Part shown: positions 34,193 through 45,493 of the stretch, in pieces
Layout of the letters: every line of letters starts with the position of its first letter
Position numbering within the stretch: the first letter of the stretch is position 1
Source: Valencia hispanica
Taxonomy: Eukaryota > Chordata > Actinopteri > Cyprinodontiformes > Valenciidae
Assembly: GCA_963556495.2 (NCBI GenBank)
Contig: OY747703.1
Location: 30,032,796-30,096,795 of the forward strand
Length of the DNA stretch: 64,000 nt
Reading direction: 5' to 3'
Made by a program: the position numbers and the translations under genes
Notes under the pieces: model-generated
The model's input: only the letters and a program-made list of their open reading frames with translations
Told to the model about the DNA's origin: nothing
Database searches by the model: none

Positions 34193-34362
34193 GACGGGTA
34201 ATCCTTGACCCTCCCTGGGAGCTCTAGCGACAGGGACGGGTCCTCCATGACCCTCCCTGGGAGCTCTGGTGACGGGGACGGGTCCTCCATGACCCTCACT
34301 GGAAGCTCTAGCGACGGGTATGGGTCATCCTTGACCCTCCCTGAGAGCTCTGGTGACCCATG
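34193..34362 (+). repeat. 42-bp minisatellite in frame (GSSMTLPGSSGDGD)
   Basis: Four copies of a 42-bp unit built on GACGGGTCCTCCATGACCCT and CCCTGGGAGCTCTGGTGACG. Plus-strand frame GSSMTLPGSSGDGD; minus-strand frame PSPSLELPGRVMED. Adjacent to the 30-bp array and upstream of the THAP-like exon at 34484. Confidence 0.88.
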
Positions 34363-34483
34363 GGGGAATGTTAGTCGCTGGAGAGCTGCCGCTGTGACTG
34401 CCAGGAAGACAGCAGCCACAATGGCGGCAGGCTCAGGTGGGCACCAGAGAGAGGAGAAAGCTAACCATTAGCAACTCCACAAC

Positions 34484-34607
34484 ATGGCAGAACACGGTCG
34501 GACTAGAGTTATTTGTGGACATAGCAAATCAGGGTTGCACTTTTTACCAAAGAAAGAAGAGCTGAGGAAGAAACTGTAGGAATGTGTCTTGGACCACTGC
34601 CAGCAAA
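34484..34607 (+). pseudogene. THAP-like first exon with stop
   Basis: ATG at 34484 gives MAEHGRTRVICGHSKSGLHF, LPKKEELRKKL, a stop (TAG), ECVLDHCQQ, ending in a donor-like AAA/GTAAGT at 34607-34608. A cysteine, a hydrophobic HFLPK block and a lysine-rich stretch where THAP domains have their W resemble a THAP first exon; TAG could come from the TGG of that W. Weak but consistent with the other four THAP-type exons in the window. Confidence 0.38.
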
Positions 34608-35132
34608 GTAAGTTAATTATTTGATTGAAGGCAGCATAAGCATAAACATTACTGTGAGCCAATCAGAGATGAGATGTTTGCCTTTAATGAATAATACTGA
34701 ATTAGACTCAGATGCAGACGTTTCAACCCACCCACTCCTTTGACAAACTGCAACCTCCTGAAACAGGAACGATACATACTTTTTTCCGCATAAAACAGCT
34801 CACAAAGCATATAGTTTATATGGGCAGATTTTTGTGCCATCAGGTACTGAATTTGAACTAGTTCTGTTCTCATTTGCATCACTCGGATTGAATACGAAAT
34901 GCTCATATTGAATAAATGCTGATTACAATTGTAAGACATTCACAAGCACTTTTTTAAAATAAAAAAATAGGAATTAAAGGTTTTTCAGAGAGCATCTGTG
35001 TGCAGGGATACTAGAATAAGTAGTATGTTTTCTGTGCTTAAACCTTTCCATGCAGTACGATCCTTCACAAAAACACACAATAAATCAGGGGGGGAGGATC
35101 AAACTTAAAATGGATGAGACTTCAAAACTATA
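34608..35132. other. No recognised gene
   Basis: AT-rich, no motifs. Confidence 0.4.
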
Positions 35133-35815
35133 GGCAAGGCAATTTTATTTGTATGACACGCTTTTAACAACAAGGGGATTCAAGGTGCTTTACATGATTA
35201 TAAAGTTAAATAAAAATAGCAGTAAAACACAGACAAAGCATATAAATTAAAAACAGCAATAAAGCAAAAAAAAAAAAACACAGATACATCAAGCATTACA
35301 AAGTATATAGTGTAAAAACAGCAAGAAGCATACAGAAAACATGATACATGAAAACATTACTCAAAGGTAGCTCTAAACAGATAGGTTTCTAGTTGTGATT
35401 TAAAATAACTCAGTGTTTCAGCAGCTTTGCAGTTGTCTGGAAGTTTGTTCCAGATTAGAGGAGCATAGAAACTGAAAGCTGCTTCTCCGTTTTTGGATTT
35501 AATTCTAGAGATGCTCAGTAGACTGGAATTAGAGGACGCGAGTGTTCCGGATGGATTGGTATAGTAACAGCAGATCTTCAATATACTTAGGTGCTAAGCC
35601 ATTCAATGATTTATAAACTAGTATTTTGAAGTCTATTCTCTGAGATACAAGGACCCAGTGTAAGGACTTCAGAACTGTGGTGATGTGCTCTACTTTCCTG
35701 GTTCTAGTGAAGACACGAGCAGCAGCGTTCTGGATCAGCTGCAGCTGTCTGATTGACTACTTAGGCAGACCTGTGAGAACGCTGTTGCAGTAATCAATCT
35801 GACTAAAAATAAACA
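35133..35815 (-). mobile_element. L2-clade LINE 3' portion (TTGCC-tail subfamily)
   Basis: Reverse orientation: AGGCAAGGCAATTTTATTTG is the tail, then CAAGGTGCTTTACATGATT. The coding end at 35357-35581 reads ASSNSSLLSISRIKSKNGEA, FSFYAPLIWNKLPDNCKAAE and LETYLFRATFE on the minus strand. Before it come LVYKSLNGLAPKY-like sequence and a conserved IQNAAARV region near 35720, with stops. 5'-truncated. Confidence 0.87.
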
Positions 35816-35892
35816 CATGGATGATGACATCCTCTGCAAACAACAACTTAAAAGCATCCGACATCACCCCTCACAAAATTCCTTGGGAAATA

Positions 35893-36470
35893 GTCATCCA
35901 TCCATTATCTATACTGTCTTTCCTATGCAGGGTTGTAGGGGGGTGGGCTGGTGCCCATCTCTAGTGGTCATCGGACCACCATTTTGCGAGAGGCGGAGTA
36001 CACCCTGGACAATGTGCACTGTGCCTTGGGAAATACTGTGGCTAAAATACATATTGCAAATATTTTCTAAGTAAACATATGTTAAACTTCCATTTTGTGT
36101 TTTACCAGAACCATCCATAGGCCTTCTTCAGATCCACAAAAGAGATGTGGACTGAACAAACACTCAAAATCACCTCAGCAGTTCTGCAGGGGTAAAGATC
36201 TGCTCCTCTCTTCCATGACTAGGATGAAATTAACTTTTCTCCTCCAGAGGTTTGACAATCTCTTTTGCACGCTCTCTGGTCTGCTTTCTTAATGAATGGG
36301 ACTACCACCCTGGTCTGCCACTCAGCAATAATTTGTCAAGCCTTCCATGTCACATTTACAGTGTGTGTCAACCTTGAGAGCCCATCCAGAGTGTTCAGGA
36401 TATTGGGGCAATTTTTGTCTACTTCTGTCTGTCACCCTAAGGGTAGAGGGTTTTGTAATTTCATTCCTTC
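35893..36470 (-). mobile_element. RTE-like LINE remnant with GGAT tail
   Basis: 35893-36015 is the same LINE-tail repeat as at 8664 (CATCCATCCATT, GCAGGGTTGTAGGGG, GAGGCGGAGTACACCCTGGA). To its right, still on the minus strand, degraded frames read VADQGGSPIH-like and VVVPFIKKADQRACKR. This resembles the fish RTE reverse-transcriptase block WQTGVVVPLFKKGDQR. The tail and polymerase point the same way, suggesting the tail repeat belongs to this LINE type. Many stops. Confidence 0.5.
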
Positions 36471-36889
36471 TTCAACGGTCAAGTCCTGAAACAGCTGATA
36501 AGTATTGGATAGCCAAAATGATTGTGACTTCTGTGGTTGCATTGGGTAAAAAGAGGGAGGAATTTAGTGATGCCATGGCGAAGGAGTTTTATTTGCACTC
36601 AAGGAAATTTGTGTAAACCACCATTTGCAGTTTGAATTGATGGAGAGGGGGGGCAGTATGCTGTGGACCCTGACCAAGGACATTGTCAGACAGTGAAAGA
36701 GCACTTTAAAGATATTATCAATGGAGTCATTCGGAGGAATTTATTCTTATCAGTAACAATGAGAGATTTCCAAGTCAAGATTTTTTTAAATCCTAATACG
36801 AGTCAGACGAGTCATTTATGATTAGGCAATTGCCAATAAAGTCTGAATCTAATACATTTTCTCTTTAACTGTAGAAACTATGGTTGAGA
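36471..36889. other. No recognised gene
   Basis: No motifs identified. Confidence 0.4.
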
Positions 36890-37058
36890 CATAATTTATA
36901 GATTTAACTTAAAGTAAAAGCAGTGATACTTCATGATAGTATTACTCAAGTAAAAGTATGAAGTATGGTGTAGTAAAACTCCTCCTAAAAGTAAATTTTT
37001 CAAAAGGTTATTCTAGTAAATGTAACTGATTACATGTAACCAATTACTACCCACTTCT
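36890..37058 (-). repeat. MITE-like repeat (CAGAAGTGGGTAGTA end)
   Basis: ACTCAAGTAAAAGTATGAAGTA and the closing CAATTACTACCCACTTCTG belong to a repeat that I know from many fish genomes. The reverse strand starts CAGAAGTGGGTAGTAA. No duplication found. Confidence 0.5.
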
Positions 37059-40000
37059 GTCAATCAGTGAATAACCCATACCCAAGCGCTACCAGGTGGT
37101 GTTTTTGTTTTTTTAAGTACTCGTCAGGGAGAGTTTTTGGTGAAGGAAGGAGAATCAGAGCTTTCTATTTTCAGTATCATTATAAAATGAAGTTAAAAGA
37201 AGCGAAAAAACGTAACACAATAACTGTGTATTTATACAAATTGTCCATACATGTCAAGAGTTGTTCTCAGGGACTTTAAACTTCCATGTGTTCTGGAACA
37301 TATTGCATCTGGAAATGCTGGTAGCCTTTTGGAAATTTTTGAGTTGAGATAATTATCCACATTCACTGGGGAAGACTCAGAAACTGCTGTTTCAGTGATT
37401 CTAGCTAACCTATATAATATGAAAATACCATCCTAAAATATCACTCCCATAATTTTGGTACCCATTTTGTCAAAATAAAGGTAAAATCTATTTTACATTT
37501 GTCGTAATGTCACCCCAGCTCCTTATCTAAATAGTTAATGATCACTCGCTCCAGGGAGCCTGGAAAAATATTTTTTTATTTTATATCTTGCCATGTTGTA
37601 GTTCCAAAAATTAACATTCTAAATCTAAAACCAGTATTGCTAAGTCAAAGCCTTAGAAAACATGGGTTCAGAAATTAGCAAAAAAATTGTTAACAGTTCA
37701 GCTCTACTTATTACCTCCTTTTGTAGAGTTTTCTTCTAAAGGAAAAAAATCTTTGCTTTCCCCCAATCTCTTCACCTGATCTTATCATCCAACTTGACTC
37801 CCCCCTTTCCAGCACATCTTCATCTAAAGTGTGTTGCTTTGCCTTGTCCACTTTCAGAATTAGTTATGTAATCTCTTATCTGCATGAGTGTGTGCGCCTT
37901 CACCACCTAATTAAATTAATCATGTGGCATGTAGCTATTTTACTGCAACGTCAAAAAATATGTAAACTGACAAGTTTATGACAAGTAAACTGCTCTCATT
38001 GTTTGTTTAAAAATCATCTCAAAACCACAGTCTTTGGTTTGGGATGTTATCTAGTTACGACTTTTACAGTGCTCTGACATAAAACTGTAGACAGAAGTGG
38101 AACAACAAAGAGCAGGAGTTGAGAGAAGCTGTAGCAATATAATTTTTTTTGCTGTAAATGTTTAGCCAAAACTTGGGATTGGATCAGGACATCTGTTTCA
38201 TATTACCAATTTATAGTTTAATTGTTGATGTCAACAACATTTTCTCTGTTGACAAATATATTTAAATAATATCCTAAATGTTGGATTATGAATAAATGTT
38301 AAAATAGACAGTTATTGATGGAATAGATCCATTAAATTACTCTACCCTTATAAAATATCAGAGTAATGAATATATTTTCAATAAAATAGTCAGAGTACGG
38401 AACTAATACATACAGTCTGCACCTTATCATATCTCACTGTAGGTATTTTGATTGCTTGTTATCACAGAAAACAGACACACACAGAACCCCCCCCCCCCAG
38501 TGAGGCTCTCTGTCGGCTCGCTGGTATAACAACGCATTTCCAAAACTGACATTTAATCTAAGCCAACAAATCACCATGGAGATCCCCCATCCATCCATAA
38601 GCTGAAATGTATTTAGGGGTTCTTTTCTCTCTCTCTCTCTCATGCGCACACACCACTTTTGCAAAAAGTCATGGCGATATTACAGATCAACTTTCTCTGT
38701 GCTCATGCCAACTGTCCTGGGAATATATACTTATTTGTGATTTTATTGGAGAAAACGGTATTGTCCATTTTCATTACTGACATCATCTCAGAGCCCCATG
38801 TTGCAGTGTTTGTGTTTAGTATAAGTATGTGTGCTAAGAGTGTAGCAAAAGTACGTGTTTAAATCCTTAGTTTTGCTGACATGTTACCTTGGCAAAATAA
38901 TCATAATACTGATAATAGAGTAATCACACTAATAATAACAAAGGTGTCATTTTTTGATAGATTCATTAGTTTTGTATGTTCTCTTTCAGGTGACTGCTGA
39001 ATGAAGAGATAGGAAGTCATGGAGGGATTTGTAGCCACCAAAAAATTGAACTTTTTCCGACAAGTTAAGCCGACTTAAAATACTTACCAGGGGCCATACT
39101 GAATAAAGATGATGGGCTTAGCTAGGTGGCTGTGGGATGAGGGTGGGGTGTGCTGAACCACGGGCTGTGTGGGAAAATGGTTTGACTTGGGACAGTTATA
39201 AAAGTGGGTTGTATACAAATCTCTGAGCTGCAGGGAGTATTGAAGTCTGTTAAGAAGTATAAGAATTAATTTACTCGGTTATTAGAAATGCAAGTAGAAC
39301 TCATAACACTTCATTTAAAGCTTTGTTTAGACTGAGTGCAGATAAAGCATTCCATAAGTAGATCAACTAAAATTTATAATTATCTCTTGCTGGAATCAGC
39401 TTTTAATTCACCTACTTATTGCTTCATTCACTTTTTATCACAAGAAATAGAAAGAAATACAGGCAAAGTAGACACAGGGGGAGATGGGAGAGAGGGAGAC
39501 GTGAGGGCTCTGTGGGCTGCACTGACACTAATGATATCTGACCTCTACCAGCCAAACAGCCAGATTTTCAATCCTCTGTGTTCCTCTCCTCTATCTTTTT
39601 CCCCACATTGTCTCGAGGGCATTGCTTCACACCATTATTTGGCTGGAATTAGCTTTTACCACCTTTTTCTACTATTTGCCTTCCCTCACCTCTTGTTTAA
39701 TCTTCCTTGCTTTCTTTGTTTGTTCTCCTTCAACCCATCTTCATTTGTTCTCCTTTTACTTCTGCGTGTTTTCCTCCTCGTGTTTTAAATCCCCTGTATT
39801 CTTAAACCTAAACTTTCCCCCTTCTTCTGCTTTTGTTTCATGCTTGTAAATGTCTTTTGTTGGCTTCTTTATTTCCCTCTCTCAGACTTGTGTTTTGTTC
39901 TTTGAGTTCTTATCATTTCTCTCTTTCCTATTTCTTTTATTGTTTTATTTTCCTTGTATGTTTCTAGTTTCCTTTTCATTCCTATGTTTTACTTTCTTCT

Positions 40001-40711
40001 TTCTTTGATTATGTTTCTCACTTTTTCCATAATTTCTCCTTCTCTCTACAGTCCTCCACTTTTGTCTTTTTCCCCTTTAATTAGCTATCCAGGCTTTGGA
40101 TACTAAGGCAGATGATTGACCACAGCTCGTTCCCTCTCCATCTCCATGCAGACATCACCCTCTACATCCCTACCTCCCTTCTTTCTCCCTTTCCATCTCG
40201 TCTTCCTTCCTTGTGTGTCCAGAGGGTGTCAGCCGCTAGTGGTTACTCCCGTCCATCCCTATGACCACCAGGCCAGGCTGTGGGACTGAAACTGATTGGA
40301 TGTGACAGCTCTCTCATTATTTAAAGTCAGAGTCACTTTGTGTATTTGCCTCTGTCTCTGTGTGTCCAGGGGTTTGAATGAGCCAAAGGGTGTGAGTGTG
40401 TAAGTGCCTGTCAGATTGTCTTTGTGTGTTATTGCCCTTCTTTCTAAGAGCCAATGAGGAGCTAAGAAAAAGGGGGCTAATGAAGTAAGCATTTGATTGG
40501 GAGGCAGAGAACCATATCGGTGATGAAGGGGGAAAGAAAAAGAGGAAGGTGTTGATGGTCTGTTTGCAACAAAGACTTTGCTTTAGTGAAGTCCAAAAGA
40601 CAGTAAACAAGCAGGAAATGTTTTGAATTAGATGGATAGACACGTGAACAACACAATGAACATTGCACTGCATGTCGCAAGTCATTTAATGGTCCATCTC
40701 CCAGTCACTTA
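37059..40711. other. No recognised gene; low-complexity patches
   Basis: Long unassigned stretch. Contains a C tract at 38489-38499, CT repeats at 38625-38640, and a pyrimidine-rich region at about 39560-40230 that keeps leucine/phenylalanine/serine frames open by composition only. Confidence 0.4.
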
Positions 40712-40915
40712 GGCCCTGTCTACATTAGACCGTTTAAGTGCTTAGACGAATAAATATTTAGTCAATACGCCATTTCGGCCACACTAGCCCATCGTTTAAG
40801 GTTCCCCTTCCCGGATATTTTTTACACGGGTAAGGTGGCCGTCTATTTCTTAAATCTCCGGCTCTTGGATTGGTGTGGATTCGTTAGGCGTTTAAGAACT
40901 ATTGCTGACCATAAT
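40712..40915 (+). repeat. Dispersed DNA repeat, copy 1
   Basis: Begins GGCCCTGTCTACATTAGACC. Positions 40842-40885 are identical over 44 bp to 45954-45997, in the same orientation, with weaker similarity on both sides (GGGTAAG-TGG...). Probably a MITE-type DNA element; the opposite ends were not matched. Confidence 0.55.
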
Positions 40916-41065
40916 CTTTGTGGAACATTTCTGACACTCCAATTAATCTATTGATTGAAGAATGAATGCAGTTCTAAAGGCAAAAGGGAGGTCTAGCTTG
41001 GTTTTAACAGATAAAGTGGCCAATGAGTGTATATAAGATGATAAGAGAAAAAAAGAGGACACCTT

Positions 41066-41172
41066 GATGGATGGATGGATGGATGGATGGGTGGATGGAT
41101 GGATGGATGGATGGATGGATGGATGGATGGGGATGAATGAATGGATGGATGAATGAATGGATGGATGGATAA
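41066..41172. repeat. GGAT microsatellite
   Basis: About 25 units of TGGA with GTGGA, GGGGA and TGAATGAA interruptions. Explains the Pro-Ser-Ile-His frames on the minus strand. It may have started as a LINE tail. Confidence 0.95.
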
Positions 41173-41270
41173 TGTGACATGGAATAAAGTCTGAAAACCC
41201 CACTTTTTTGACAAATCTTTGGGTTTTGGGCCTTTGTTTATTTCATCATAAAATGTTAGACTGTGTAGTG

Positions 41271-41474
41271 CATGGGTGTCCAATTCTCCAGCCAGTTTTA
41301 GATGGGTCTCTGCTTCAACACAGCTGATTCAAATGGTCCAACTACCTCCTCAGCATGTCAAAGTTCTACAGAGGCCTGCTAAAGAGCCATCATTTTATTC
41401 AGGTGTGCTGAACCATGGAAAGAACTAAAACATGCAGGAGACCGGCCCTTGAGGACCAGAATTGGGCACCCCTG
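41271..41474. mobile_element. hAT-type MITE with perfect 8-bp duplication
   Basis: 204 bp. Left end CATGGGTGTCCAATTCTCC; right end reversed CAGGGGTGCCCAATTCTGG. GTGTAGTG is duplicated exactly at 41263-41270 and 41475-41482, the hAT signature. Interior has no frame. I recognise this as a common fish repeat (CAGGGGTGCCCAA ends). Mobilised only by transposase from elsewhere. Confidence 0.9.
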
Positions 41475-41482
41475 GTGTAGTG

Positions 41483-42144
41483 TGTCATTTTACACTTGAC
41501 GTTACATTTAAATAACATATAAATCCGGTTGGAATCCATTTATACACACATTCAAAACCTAAATCAGAGACACATAAACAAACGGTCAGTCCTAACTAAC
41601 TCTTCTTTCTTTCAAATCAGTCATGGATTGAAACCATGAGCATTTGACTTCTGATATCCATCAGGCCTCCAACCACCTTGACCAATATAAGCTAATAAAT
41701 AGAGGTTGTGTGCACAATAACAGGCCCTTGCTCACCCAATTCCCACACACAGACTAAGGCAGAGATATACCATAGTACTGTAGCTCTCAAATGGCCAGGG
41801 ATAAAAACTTGAACTGAAGTGACCCTGAGTCAGTTTAGGCAAACAGACAAAAACAGAGAGAACGTGGAGTGAGGACAAAGGACAAATATAAAGACAGAAT
41901 CAAAAACCCACCCCAGTGTCGAGCGATCAGACGCAGAATGGCAATGGGGTGCTGGAACTGCTTAGCCAAAGCCATTGTGGTTTCATCTACTCATTCCCAT
42001 GCCATCAAATGCCAAAACGGGTGGAGCTTGCAAAGGGATGCAAAACAGTCCCAACTACTGATGTTAACACATGTGGTAAAGATTTGTATAAAAGCCATAA
42101 AATAAATTAGTGATATGGAGACTTGGTGACACCAAGAATCTGCT
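41483..42144. other. No recognised gene
   Basis: Unassigned flank between the MITE and the TTAA element. Confidence 0.4.
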
Positions 42145-45100
42145 TTAAAGACCTCATGACACGAAGTTGACATTTTTAAACATAACATAAAATAAAGAAA
42201 TCTGAACCCAATGGACTATATCTAATTCATAAACACGCCTTGCATAACCCTACTGAGAGCAAAAAACCGCTGGGTGACTAGCATTTTAGTACTGTATCAC
42301 TGCGCACCGAACAAGCCGAAAGCCGGAAGTGACGTTAGCGAGAGAACGCATTCTGTTTGTTGACACATTTGACAGCTGCTTTTCAGCTGTGACTGGGACT
42401 GCTATTTTCAATTTTTGACAAAGAAAAGTGATCGCAATGCCTTCGCGTTGTGTTGGGGGATTTTGCTCAAATACACACAAGGACTGTGTCAGTTTATTTA
42501 AGTTTCCCAAAGACCCAGAGTTACTGTCTAAGTGGGTGAAACGGGTTAGACGCACCCATGAGTTGTGGGCTCCCTCCTCTTCCTCCTCTCTCCTCTGTTC
42601 GGAACATTTTGAGCTGAATTGTTTTGATTACTATGATAAAGGAATCCCTGGGTTGTTTTGTTCAGCTGCTGATAGCTGTACCTGCAGTGTTCTGCAGGAG
42701 TGGGACAGCGTGTGGCGGCGGTACCGTGGTGGTACTTGTGGACTACGATGCAACACTGACAGCGACACTGACAGCGACAGCGTCAGCATCGCTACTCCTA
42801 CAAGCTCGACTTCCACTGATTCGATCTCGTGTTTCCAGAAGCATAGGCTCATTTTAGCCGGGGACGCTGGGGACATGTCCGGACCACTTTTCTAAACCTG
42901 ATGCGGAATTTCTTACCAGTGCAGATCTAACATCTACTTGTGCTCCCAGCACAATTTCCACATAATCAGTATCTGAACGGACTATTATTTAAATGACTCC
43001 ATTGCACTCTTTTACAGTCATGGTTTCTTTCTTCACAGATGCTGCAGCGTTCTTTGCAGTGGATACATCAAGGTTTTAAAGGACTAGTCCGTATGCAAAC
43101 ACGTTCAGAGCAGAGTCCCGCAGTACCGCTGGTACCCGTTTCAAGATGGAAAAATCGTCAATTAAATTTCATGGCTCTGGCTGAAGTTTCTTTACTGCAG
43201 GTTAAAAAATATTAATTCAATACTTTTGTTTGTTTCCGACTCCCAAAGAGAATGGTGTTGATATATTGTGTTTGTGGAGAGAACATGCCAGAATATTCCC
43301 CAAACTTTGTTCAGACAGCGGAATGTTCCCGCTATCTAAGCATCCTCCGCTGCCAGAGAGAGAGTTTTCTGCGACTGAATTTGTGATTCAGGAACGGAGA
43401 GCACAGATAAACCCAGGGTCTGTGAACAATGTTTTGTTTCTGCACAGCGATCTCTGCATTAAATTAATTTCAGATGTACAATGTTTCAAATAAATTAAAG
43501 GGACATGATTCATTGTAATATAATTTACAATCACTTGGGGATTGTGTTATTTTCTGTCTTTGATCGTTTTTTTAAAACTGTAGCCTAATAGAAAAATGTA
43601 AAGGCTGTTGTTAAAGTGCGGCAGGAAAATCGAGTGAGAAAATGAAGCAGGACATCACACAAAAGTTTACTTTCTGACGGGCAACTCAACCACCCCACTA
43701 CTCCATCAGGTAGTGAGTGCATTCACAAAAAGGAATAAGCCTACCATCTGAAGAGTGTTTGTGTGATGAGCTTTTGCCGTCAGTTTATTATGACGCAACC
43801 TCTATTCATTAGTAGCTACAATAATCAGAAACACCTGTGGACCCAAACTAACAGCCGTCTTTCATTGTGAAAGTTTACAATTTACGCCACTGACCACTTG
43901 ATGCAGACGCACAGTCATTTTCAACCTTATGCACAGAGTTTAGGAAACTGAATCAGTCAAAAAAGATTCTAATGAGAGCATCTGAGCATCATCATCAGAC
44001 CTGGACACCGTACTCAATGCAACGCTATTTCCTCCTGCTGAGGCAATAAGAAAGAGAAAGAAGTGGTGCTTGTTATTCCAGTCTGCAAAGTGCGAGCGGA
44101 GCAGATTCAGCCTCCTTAACGCACAAGGTGAACAATTCACGTCTATAGACCATGAGAATGTAGTGAGACTGCAGGTAAAATGTTCATCTTTAGTACATGT
44201 TTTCATCTGCTCCATGTGTGATGGCACGATGGAGATTCTTTGTTCAGATTGTTCGGACTGATAATTAACTAAGATGAATGAAGAAATAAATAATATTGAA
44301 TGTTTCAGATTTTTTCAAAATTTAAAAAACTGTCAAAGACAGAAAATAACGGGATCCCTGATTAAATGTAAATTATAGTATAATTAATAATTTTTCTTTT
44401 ATTGCTTTGGGATATTCCACCCCCGGGTAGCCGCCCAATTGCAGGACTCTGAAGTGTTAGTTTCCCCGCACAGAACAACGGCAGTGGTTGTAAAGAGAAT
44501 GCGTTTTATTACTGCGCAAATAGCCTAGCTAACTGCTGAATAATTATAGGCTATATGAATTATCAATAATTGTCCCCAGAAGTTTTAAAAACAAACTGAC
44601 GCCCTTGTCCAGAAGAGACAGATACATATTCAAAGCAGTTTTGCTATAATTATGAATAATTCAAACTCTATTTAGTGAGTCAGACAAAGAAATTAAATAA
44701 ACGTATTTCACCTGAAACTAATAAATTGTTACAATAATCATAAGTAAGAATTGTAATGAAGTAGGCTATATCTTAGGCCACTTGCTTTGTCGTTTGCCTT
44801 GAATGTGTGCCTATATGATTTTATTTTTCCGATGTCAGTCTCAGACCTTATAAATAAGTAGGCTACGTCTGGATTAGTTTATTATTTTTAGTTTTAAAAC
44901 TGATTTACTATATTTACATTATGTAGGCTAATGTTTATTTTTCAGGTCACTACTAAAATCACGTACGTTAATATTATTTTGCTCATTTATATTATTTTGT
45001 TAATTATTTGAAAAGAAAAGAAGCCACGATTAAAAGTAATTTCTAAGCCTAACCAACCTGTGTTTCCCTGACGTCACTTCTCCCGCTAGCTTCTCTGACC

Positions 45101-45493
45101 CGCTTTCTTCTCCCATCTCAGTCGTTGTGTACGGCTCGTACGGTTCTATGTCACCACCACCTCTAGAAGCACCAGAACCGGCTGCATTTTCCACCTCTAA
45201 AACCATCTCAAGGCTAAAACTGGAGGAAGAATCTTCCTAGCCTTCAAATATGAGTGCCTCCATCATGCCTGACAGTGGAGTTTTCGTACTGTCCAGCCTG
45301 AGCGGTTTTTTCACTGACGTCACATGGAGACGTAGTTTTGAAGCTGTGGGTAAGCTAATATTTTTGAAATTCTAATTGTCGTGTAAAATCAAGTCTGTTC
45401 GGCTCATAAATTTACACAACCACATACTTTGACAAGATGCATTATGTCATAATACATTTACATGAAGTCAGCTTCGTGTCATGAGATCTTTAA
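42145..45493 (+). mobile_element. TTAA element with THAP gene, complete ends
   Basis: 3349 bp. The left end TTAAAGACCTCATGACACGA and the reversed right end TTAAAGATCTCATGACACGA share 21 of the first 22 bases, and TTAA is at both edges. An intact THAP frame lies at 42437-42895. The remainder to 45300 has no long frame, so it is non-autonomous or spliced beyond my reading. TTAA target and THAP finger together suggest the Kolobok superfamily, which is inference; piggyBac also uses TTAA. Related fragments occur at 1-505 and 1531-2960. Confidence 0.78.
42437..42895 (+). CDS. THAP zinc-finger protein of the TTAA element
   Basis: ATG at 42437 (a GTG 9 bases earlier is less likely) opens 152 codons. 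MPSRCVGGFCSNTHKDCVSL, FKFPKDPELLSKWVKRVRR and SLLCSEHFELNCF give a full THAP domain at residues 1-62: C-x4-C, FPKDP, the conserved W, then C-x2-H followed by F. THAP fingers bind DNA, here presumably the element's own ends. After it come a C-rich segment (CSAADSCTCSVLQEW), an acidic repeat DTDSDTDSDS and a Ser/Thr-rich tail ending GDMSGPLF. It lacks any catalytic domain, so it is either a first exon or a truncated transposase. Confidence 0.75.
   Translation: MPSRCVGGFCSNTHKDCVSLFKFPKDPELLSKWVKRVRRTHELWAPSSSSSLLCSEHFELNCFDYYDKGIPGLFCSAADSCTCSVLQEWDSVWRRYRGGTCGLRCNTDSDTDSDSVSIATPTSSTSTDSISCFQKHRLILAGDAGDMSGPLF

Noticed and set aside
39336..39850. Leucine/phenylalanine-rich frames in the pyrimidine-rich region
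   Set aside because: Stop-free because of base composition; no domain or splice structure is visible.
40943..41283. Pro-Ser-Ile-His repeat protein on the minus strand
   Set aside because: Produced by the GGAT microsatellite; different phases give the same low-complexity peptides.
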